In this document: one piece after another, positions 5,790 through 9,885 of the stretch
How positions within the stretch are numbered: the first letter of the stretch is position 1
Layout of the letters: every line of letters starts with the position of its first letter
NCBI GenBank assembly: GCA_026414245.1
Contig: JAOAJJ010000035.1
Span: 1 to 9,885 of the forward strand
Length of the DNA: 9,885 bases
Direction of reading: 5' to 3'
DNA from: Candidatus Bathyarchaeota archaeon
GTDB taxonomy: Archaea > Thermoproteota > Bathyarchaeia > Bathyarchaeales > DTEX01
The notes under the pieces: model-generated
Told to the model about the DNA's origin: nothing
The model's input: the letters and a program-made list of their open reading frames with translations, nothing else
Databases searched by the model: none
Program-made: the position numbers and the translations under genes

Positions 5790-6735
5790 AAAGCCTCAAG
5801 ATCTCTTCTCTTATGGCTTTGTGGCTTTGAATTATGGGAAACGCTGTGTTCACAATATATGTTTCTAGGGAATTAAACATTTCCCTGAAGAAACGCCGCC
5901 TCAATCTCGTCTTCCTTTCATCCCTTACAAGTATATGGGGGTTACAGAAGCCAACAGACTCTATGTAGCGGGAGGCTTCCTCCGGCGAGAGCTCATTAAA
6001 GACTGTTTTATCCTCAGGGTCCCGCTTAAGCAATATAGCTTTCTTTAAAGTCGTCATAGGTAAAATCTTCCCCTTTCCCACGATCCACCTTATGTTCACC
6101 ACAGCCCTTCCCTTCGAGTCGAATTCGGCTTTCTCCACAAGTCTCTGATACTCACCCCAGACTTCAGCTATATCCGCCTGAATATAGAAGTTTTTCTCTG
6201 AGGCGAATGCGACAGCTTGGCCTCCCATTAAGCGTACGAAAAACCAATCATCTGAAACCGCTCGTACGCCTTTAACTCTGAGGAGACCATAGGTGTGCGT
6301 GGTTTTACCCGTTCCCGGAGGGGCGATTAAGCAGACCCCTTTACCATCCACATCTACGCATGCGCCGTGAACGGAATTTATCCCATGGCTGTCTTCGAGA
6401 ATATCGCTTGCGAGGCTTAGAGCTAGGGATTTAATCCAACCGTAATAGTCCACGTTGATTAAGAAGGCTGTCTTGGAGAGCGGGTCGTAAAGCACACGCT
6501 GCTTCTCGCCCTCCTCGCTTATCACCACCAGCCTTCCATGGGAACGAACATGCGCTGACATTGGATAGAAGCTCTCCTCCCAACGCTCCTTCACGTATTT
6601 TATGTCAGTCAAAAGCTTAATGCAGCATCCATATATGTCAGCCCTCTCCTCATAGAGAAAGCGCTCGCCATACTTCTCCATAAGCCGATCCTTCTCCTCA
6701 ATAGGGAGGAGTTCAATTTCATATTTTGACAGCAA
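5788..6735 (-). CDS. HPr kinase-like (HprK/PEPCK-fold) P-loop protein
   Basis: The 315-residue protein has a P-loop core of the HPr-kinase/PEPCK type. The sequence SVHGACVDVDGKGVCLIAP (121-139) leads into the Walker A loop APPGTGKTT (138-146, K144). It is followed about 15 residues later by AVSDDWFFV (159-167), where SDD matches the paired acidic residues of HprK (ADD) and PEPCK (GDDE). The N-terminal ~115 residues, ending in a LYDPLSKTAFL strand region, resemble those of HprK-related proteins that lack a true HPr-binding domain. The C-terminus is arginine-rich (276-284). Archaea generally lack the HPr/PTS target, so the substrate is unknown. A small metabolite or a peptide are both possible. 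The start is a TTG at 6735 with a strong GAGGTG seven bases upstream. It is convergent with the phosphorylase gene, which hints at a carbohydrate role but does not prove one. Confidence 0.75.
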   Translation of the reverse strand: MLSKYEIELLPIEEKDRLMEKYGERFLYEERADIYGCCIKLLTDIKYVKERWEESFYPMSAHVRSHGRLVVISEEGEKQRVLYDPLSKTAFLINVDYYGWIKSLALSLASDILEDSHGINSVHGACVDVDGKGVCLIAPPGTGKTTHTYGLLRVKGVRAVSDDWFFVRLMGGQAVAFASEKNFYIQADIAEVWGEYQRLVEKAEFDSKGRAVVNIRWIVGKGKILPMTTLKKAILLKRDPEDKTVFNELSPEEASRYIESVGFCNPHILVRDERKTRLRRRFFREMFNSLETYIVNTAFPIIQSHKAIREEILRL

Positions 6736-6742
6736 ACAATAT

Positions 6743-6797
6743 CACCTCGTAAATCCGCGTTTCAATCTTACTCTAAATCCTAAACCATTTTTAAAAT
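6743..6797 (-). promoter_or_regulatory. Promoter and ribosome binding site of the HprK-like gene
   Basis: On the minus strand, ATTTTAAAAA (6788-6797) is a plausible TATA box, giving a start near 6765. GAGGTG (6743-6748) then lies seven bases before TTG 6735. This site decides the unusual TTG start, since no in-frame ATG follows until well inside the conserved protein. Confidence 0.5.
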
Positions 6798-6849
6798 CTT
6801 AAAGGTGAACATGCGCTCTCAGAAACAGTTTTCTCTATGGATGCTCACA

Positions 6850-7021
6850 TTATGCTGCCACTGCTTTTACTATTATTTTAACCTGCTTTTCTATAGTAGA
6901 TATATTTTTGCCATAGTCTCCATCTTCTCTTCCGAACACCGCTACAATCGTCATAGCGTTTTACCTCGTTAATCTCTCCCCTCACATAAGGGTCTAAGAA
7001 GGATAGATTATGGACTGCCAT
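6850..7021 (-). pseudogene. Short frameshifted ORF pair, possible gene remnant
   Basis: Two overlapping short frames lie between the GH140-like and HprK-like genes. Frame A runs from ATG 7021 to 6878 (47 codons) and begins MAVHNLSFLDPYVRGEINEV, with GGAG four bases upstream. Its second half turns arginine/tryptophan/tyrosine-rich and looks non-natural. Frame B runs from ATG 6954 to 6850 (34 codons) and reads MTIVAVFGREDGDYGK onward, which looks like ordinary protein; it has GAGGT eight bases upstream. Joining the first half of A to B gives a sensible ~56-residue peptide, so a single frameshift in an already shortened gene is the simplest reading. Alternatives are two real micro-genes or a sequencing error. 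I do not recognise the family. Confidence 0.35.
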
Positions 7022-7054
7022 GATCTCCGATAGATTAATCGTTTCCCATGGGCA

Positions 7055-7063
7055 CTTTTATAG
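7055..7063 (-). promoter_or_regulatory. TATA box just after the GH140-like gene
   Basis: CTATAAAAG on the minus strand is a strong TATA match. It would start a leftward transcript near 7033, about 12 bases before the ATG at 7021. It begins 11 bases after the stop of the GH140-like gene, so the short ORF region may be, or may once have been, transcribed on its own. Confidence 0.4.
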
Positions 7064-7073
7064 CCATTTCCGC

Positions 7074-8354
7074 TTAGGCTTTAGCCCCTATTATCAGGAT
7101 GTCTCCGTTGAATTCCGTTGTCTTCACAGTTAGACGACCTCCGTCAACTTCGATTTTTGGCTTAAAAATTCTTCGCCCTCTAAGCTCTATTCCCTCCCAC
7201 TTATAGGATGAAAACTCAGCGCTCAATTTTATCTCCGCGTTAAAAGGCGCATAGATGACTATCTTATCTTTCCCTTTGGAAACTCTTATCTCAGAACTCT
7301 TGTTTAGAAGGCTCTCGTTAGCCGGCTTAATATCGAAGAGATCATATTTCTCAAATATCCATTTAGCGAAGGCTGCATCGAAGGCTCCTGAAAAATGCAA
7401 TGCTGTTCTCCAGTCGTATGGAATACTGTAAGCTGCAGCGTACCCGTATTCCCTCACACCCCTCTGCCAAGACCATACGCCGTGGGCTCCATAAGCGGCT
7501 CCAGCCTTCGCCCCTGAGAGGAGACTCTGCCATATAGCTTTCCTCACATCAAAACTATTAAACCTACCATACTTCTCATGGTCTCCTATAGAGCCTAACC
7601 CCTCATAGCATGGCTCCCCATTCACTATGGGTCTTTTAACCGGCATATTGTAGAATTTTTGGGCGAGCTCGTATGGGAGGTGCTGGCGTTCCCTATGATG
7701 CCCGGACTGATACATGTAGAAGTCGTAGTTAGGTGACTTCACGAATACCTCAGGTATCTCCCATAATCCGCCCATCAGGTGCATTGTTGTTAGGGAGCTG
7801 GGCGCCACCCTCTTAACTATGTCCATCGCGGTCTTATAGTAGGCTATAGAGTCCTCTGCCTCGAAGTTTGTGTCCCCGCTTATCACGAATATTGGATTAT
7901 ATTTTCCAAACCTCTCCGCCACATAGGTTACATATTCCTCCAGATGCTCCATCGGTATTATCCTCTTTGGGCTTATTTTTGAGCCCCACGTCCCCCTAAC
8001 ATAGTTACACCATAAAACTACTAGGGCTGGCGTGAACCCCCTATCCACAGCCATCTCCACCATCTTCTCCGCCCTATCAAAATACTTCTCATTCCTCCTA
8101 CCGAAGTCCCATCCTCCGTCAGGTAGAGGCTCAAATGGATCCATGTAATTCTCCGACACGCTCCTATCATGCTGCGGCAAAACATTTATCTGTATAGCGT
8201 TAAAACCCTGCATCCCCCTATACTCTAAATAATACTCCCACTCCTCTAGAGACGGATTGGTAAAAGCGCTCCAGCATGTATCCGCAAGATAAAAGAACTT
8301 CTCACCATCCCTCAAAAAATAATCCCGTGTATCAGAGATTGAAATCTTACCCAT
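7074..8354 (-). CDS. DUF4038 / GH140-like glycoside hydrolase (apiosidase-like), intracellular
   Basis: The 426-residue protein has the DUF4038 TIM-barrel (about residues 8-335). It opens with the typical FYLADTCWSAF (21-31) and continues with the family's GFNAIQINVLP (50-60). The two expected catalytic carboxylates are D161 in FVISGDTNFE and E247 in PIVNGEPCYEG, which match the acid/base and nucleophile positions known for the GH140 apiosidase. Later landmarks are AAYGAHGVWSW (286-296) and a C-terminal beta domain (about 345-426) like the collagen-binding-type domain often appended to this barrel. There is no signal peptide or membrane segment, so it should act on imported sugars or glycosides in the cytoplasm. 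The true substrate is unknown, since most DUF4038 proteins are untested. The ATG at 8354 is supported by GGAGG nine bases upstream and a TATA box at 8410-8423. Confidence 0.85.
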   Translation of the reverse strand: MGKISISDTRDYFLRDGEKFFYLADTCWSAFTNPSLEEWEYYLEYRGMQGFNAIQINVLPQHDRSVSENYMDPFEPLPDGGWDFGRRNEKYFDRAEKMVEMAVDRGFTPALVVLWCNYVRGTWGSKISPKRIIPMEHLEEYVTYVAERFGKYNPIFVISGDTNFEAEDSIAYYKTAMDIVKRVAPSSLTTMHLMGGLWEIPEVFVKSPNYDFYMYQSGHHRERQHLPYELAQKFYNMPVKRPIVNGEPCYEGLGSIGDHEKYGRFNSFDVRKAIWQSLLSGAKAGAAYGAHGVWSWQRGVREYGYAAAYSIPYDWRTALHFSGAFDAAFAKWIFEKYDLFDIKPANESLLNKSSEIRVSKGKDKIVIYAPFNAEIKLSAEFSSYKWEGIELRGRRIFKPKIEVDGGRLTVKTTEFNGDILIIGAKA

Positions 8355-8363
8355 ATCTTAAAG

Positions 8364-8423
8364 CCTCCACGCAGTCGCACCCACGCATAATATTTCGGTT
8401 CAAACGCTCTTTAAATATTTTTT
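8364..8423 (-). promoter_or_regulatory. Promoter and ribosome binding site of the GH140-like gene
   Basis: The box AAAAAATATTTAAA (8410-8423, minus strand) is a good archaeal TATA element. It would start transcription near 8390 and give a leader of about 36 bases that includes GGAGG at 8364-8368. Confidence 0.5.
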
Positions 8424-8430
8424 AACTTAC

Positions 8431-8545
8431 ATGTTGAACGCTGAAAAGGTCGCGCTTGATGTTGTGAAGCAAAAATAAGTATGAAGACCTGAAAAAGCTT
8501 GAGTTTATTAAATTTGAGCGGAAAACTTATAATACGATTAGATAG
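8431..8545 (+). pseudogene. Short frameshifted ORF before the sugar-kinase remnant, family unknown
   Basis: From ATG 8431 the frame reads MLNAEKVALDVVKQK and stops at TAA 8476-8478. One base shifted, the text continues as ordinary charged helix (KYEDLKKLEFIKFERKTYN) to a TAG at 8543-8545. Joined, this makes a plausible ~37-residue amphipathic peptide, so I read it as a small broken gene or the edge of a larger lost one. No ribosome binding site is evident. It ends six bases before the PfkB-like remnant. I cannot name the family. Confidence 0.3.
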
Positions 8546-8551
8546 GATAGG

Positions 8552-8716
8552 ATGAAAAATGTTTTAGTTTTTGGGTCTGTAGATATATGCATCCAAATAG
8601 TTGGGAAGAGGCTTGATATTAGACGCTCACTCTCATTTAGGTTAAATGATGTTTTTGAGCATGTGTTCAGCCTGCAGGGTTTACAATTTCGGGAACGAGG
8701 AACAGCATTGATATAA
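8552..8716 (+). pseudogene. Probable remnant of a PfkB-family carbohydrate kinase (N-terminal fragment)
   Basis: The 54-codon frame begins MKNVLVFGSVDICIQIVGKR, which matches the first strand and GS-x-D turn of PfkB/ribokinase-family sugar kinases. About 30 residues later FEHV and RGTALI stand where the family has its GG-(S/T)-A-x-N-x-A sugar-binding motif. The frame then breaks: DISVV appears in a neighbouring frame and VLFSRLNL resumes in the first frame after the TAA, as expected from several small indels in an A/V-LSRL helix. Nothing resembling the kinase C-terminus, with its GAGD catalytic motif, follows. GGATAGG precedes the ATG. This looks like a degraded sugar or nucleoside kinase once neighbouring the two enzyme genes. 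The family call is by eye only. Confidence 0.45.
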
Positions 8717-8768
8717 GTGTTGTTCAGCCGGCTCAACCTTTAACTCGAGATATCGTTAAATTAACTGC

Positions 8769-8900
8769 TTAACAGATATGTGTCGAAGATAAAACCTTAA
8801 TCTTCAGGTTCTTAATGGTGGCATTCCCCTTTACATCAGCATCCACATCATTTCGATTTATATTGAAAATTCTTAAATAATTTCCAGCACTACTTATTTT
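8769..8900 (-). pseudogene. Orphan C-terminal-like fragment, possibly of a carbohydrate enzyme
   Basis: An open minus-strand stretch of 43 codons, bounded upstream by a stop and lacking an ATG, reads GNYLRIFNINRNDVDADVKG and then NATIKNLKIKVLSS before TAA. The alternating polar/hydrophobic pattern is that of beta strands. The LRIFNI...VDADVKG phrase is reminiscent of the C-terminal beta-sandwich of GH38-type and similar glycosidases. With no start codon other than an internal GTG, it is best read as the tail of a lost gene. It overlaps the putative promoter of the ADP-ribosylglycohydrolase-family gene. The match is weak and it could be chance. Confidence 0.25.
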
Positions 8901-8908
8901 TTAGGTGG
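8857..8908 (+). promoter_or_regulatory. Promoter and ribosome binding site of the ADP-ribosylglycohydrolase-family gene
   Basis: TTTATATT (8857-8864) would start a transcript near 8887. A second candidate, TTAAATAAT (8873-8881), would give an almost leaderless message. AGGTGG (8903-8908) lies five bases before ATG 8914 and fixes the start. Confidence 0.45.
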
Positions 8909-8913
8909 CTTGT

Positions 8914-9885
8914 ATGCGGGTCGATGATTTTAGGCAGCTGGTTAAGGATGAGATAAAACAGAGGAAGGAGGAAGGCTTTGATGTTACAGGGGTCGAGGAG
9001 AAGGCTTTAAGGATTGAAGACATGACTTTACCTGAGTTGGAAGCTCTTTTTGAGGCTTTAGGGAGATGCCAGCTTAAACCAGGTTTTCCATATAGGGAGC
9101 CTTCCGATCTTTCCGGGATAACAGCTGAGCGCCCAAGGAAGCTTGAGAAGATGAGTATTAAGCTCTCTGACGAGGATTTATTTGATAAGATTTATGGAGG
9201 TTGGCTAGGTCGATGCGCTGGCTGCCTGCTCGGTAAGCCTGTTGAGGGTCTTAACAAAGAGCAGATTGAGGTTTGGCTAAACATCGCAGGCGAGTATCCG
9301 CTAAGAGACTATTTTCCACCTCTACCAAATCTGCCTGAGGATGCACCTAAATGGTTGAGAGATAGGCTCTCTTATATTGATAAGCTGTTTAAGAGGACTG
9401 GTGTAGGTGTTCTACGCGGTCAAATAAGCCGCATGGCTCGCGACGACGACATAGACTACACTATAATCAACCTGCATATTCTGGAGAACTATGGACCAAA
9501 CTTCACAGCCATGAATGTCGGTGAAACATGGCTGCATTTACTTCCATATCTTCAAGTTTATACGGCTGAGCGTGCAGCCTACAGAAACCTTGTTAATGGC
9601 TTGCAGCCTCCTGAAACAGCAACATACATGAACCCGTATAGGGAATGGATTGGAGCTCAGATCAGGGCTGATATGTGGGGTTATGTGGCTCCCGGCAACC
9701 CGGAGCTAGCCGCCGATTTAGCGTATAGGGACGCTTGCCTATCCCACGTGAAGAACGGTATCTACGGCGAGATGTTCGTTAGCGCCATGATAAGTTCAGC
9801 CTTCGCGACAAGCAATATAAGAGATATTGTTGAGGCAGGGTTATCGGCTATTCCTGGAAGGTCTAGACTTGCTGAGGCTATTAGG
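8914..9885 (+). CDS. ADP-ribosylglycohydrolase (ARH/DraG)-family protein, partial (C-terminus outside window)
   Basis: All 324 codons to the window edge are open with no stop. After an N-terminal extension of about 90 residues (helical, charged, with PYREPSDL), the family core starts at YGGWLGRCAGCLLGKPVEG (94-112). It continues with the metal-site segment ARDDDIDYT (175-183) and then with a highly conserved block: NPYREWIGAQIRAD, WGYVAPGNPELAADLAY and RDACLSHVKNGIYGEMF (D273). ARH-family enzymes hydrolyse N- or O-glycosidic bonds to ADP-ribose with Mg2+. This subfamily differs from classical DraG: the usual GD in GDALG is GC here, and TDDT is DDDI. It may therefore act on another riboside or glycoside; that is inference. 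The C-terminal metal motif lies outside the window. The start is set by AGGTGG five bases before the ATG. The gene is divergent from the GH140-like gene across a stretch of gene remnants. Confidence 0.85.
   Translation, partial: MRVDDFRQLVKDEIKQRKEEGFDVTGVEEKALRIEDMTLPELEALFEALGRCQLKPGFPYREPSDLSGITAERPRKLEKMSIKLSDEDLFDKIYGGWLGRCAGCLLGKPVEGLNKEQIEVWLNIAGEYPLRDYFPPLPNLPEDAPKWLRDRLSYIDKLFKRTGVGVLRGQISRMARDDDIDYTIINLHILENYGPNFTAMNVGETWLHLLPYLQVYTAERAAYRNLVNGLQPPETATYMNPYREWIGAQIRADMWGYVAPGNPELAADLAYRDACLSHVKNGIYGEMFVSAMISSAFATSNIRDIVEAGLSAIPGRSRLAEAIR

Noticed and set aside
6811..6972. A plus-strand ORF of 53 codons with GGTGA just before its ATG, opposite the short minus-strand frames
   Set aside because: Its product is crowded with Cys, His, Tyr and Phe and looks like the reverse reading of AT-rich DNA. 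The opposite strand has more protein-like text.
8527..8736. Minus-strand ORF of 69 codons
   Set aside because: It is the antisense shadow of the PfkB-like remnant, whose plus-strand reading has recognisable family motifs. The minus reading has none.
1..9885. CRISPR arrays, insertion sequences, tRNA or rRNA genes, toxin-antitoxin or defence genes
   Set aside because: I looked for spaced direct repeats, terminal inverted repeats with transposase-like ORFs, and conserved RNA sequence on both strands, and saw none.

Overview
The window looks like chromosome from an anaerobic, probably thermophilic archaeon of the TACK group. Three things suggest this: a group 4 (energy-converting) [NiFe] hydrogenase, an ESCRT-III/CdvB-type cell-division protein (typical of Thermoproteota, Bathyarchaeia and relatives), and archaeal expression signals, namely A/T-rich TATA boxes, GGTGA/GAGGTG ribosome binding sites and several TTG or GTG starts. 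The lineage is an inference; no rRNA or tRNA gene is present to fix it.

Left part (1-1962, minus strand): the beginning of a hydrogenase operon. It is transcribed leftwards in the order small subunit (NuoB-like), large subunit (NuoD-like, with all four nickel cysteines), membrane anchor (NuoH-like, cut by the window edge). The genes are 6 bases apart or overlap by 16 bases. No NuoC-like gene lies between the small and large subunits. The complex would oxidise or produce H2 at the membrane, coupled to ion movement.

Middle part (1963-3875): a divergent intergenic region, then a coupled pair of tiny plus-strand genes (a four-cysteine zinc ribbon and a two-helix membrane protein). Next come a minus-strand 112-residue protein with a hydrophobic hairpin and, divergent from it, a CdvB/Snf7-family protein without a winged-helix domain. 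A T-rich tract after cdvB is a likely terminator.

Right part (4060-9885): a carbohydrate region. It holds a short-type alpha-glucan phosphorylase (plus) and, convergent with it, an HPr-kinase-like/PEPCK-fold P-loop protein (minus). Further right are an intracellular DUF4038/GH140-like glycosidase (minus) and a divergent ADP-ribosylglycohydrolase-family enzyme (plus, running off the window). Between these live genes lie at least three decayed or frameshifted fragments: one at 6850-7021, a probable PfkB sugar-kinase remnant at 8552-8716 with a broken short gene just before it, and an orphan beta-rich tail at 8769-8900. The plausible shared theme is intracellular breakdown of stored glucan and of unusual glycosides, with part of the pathway being lost. 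No CRISPR array, transposase, tRNA or rRNA was found, and nothing in the window looks like a defence system.
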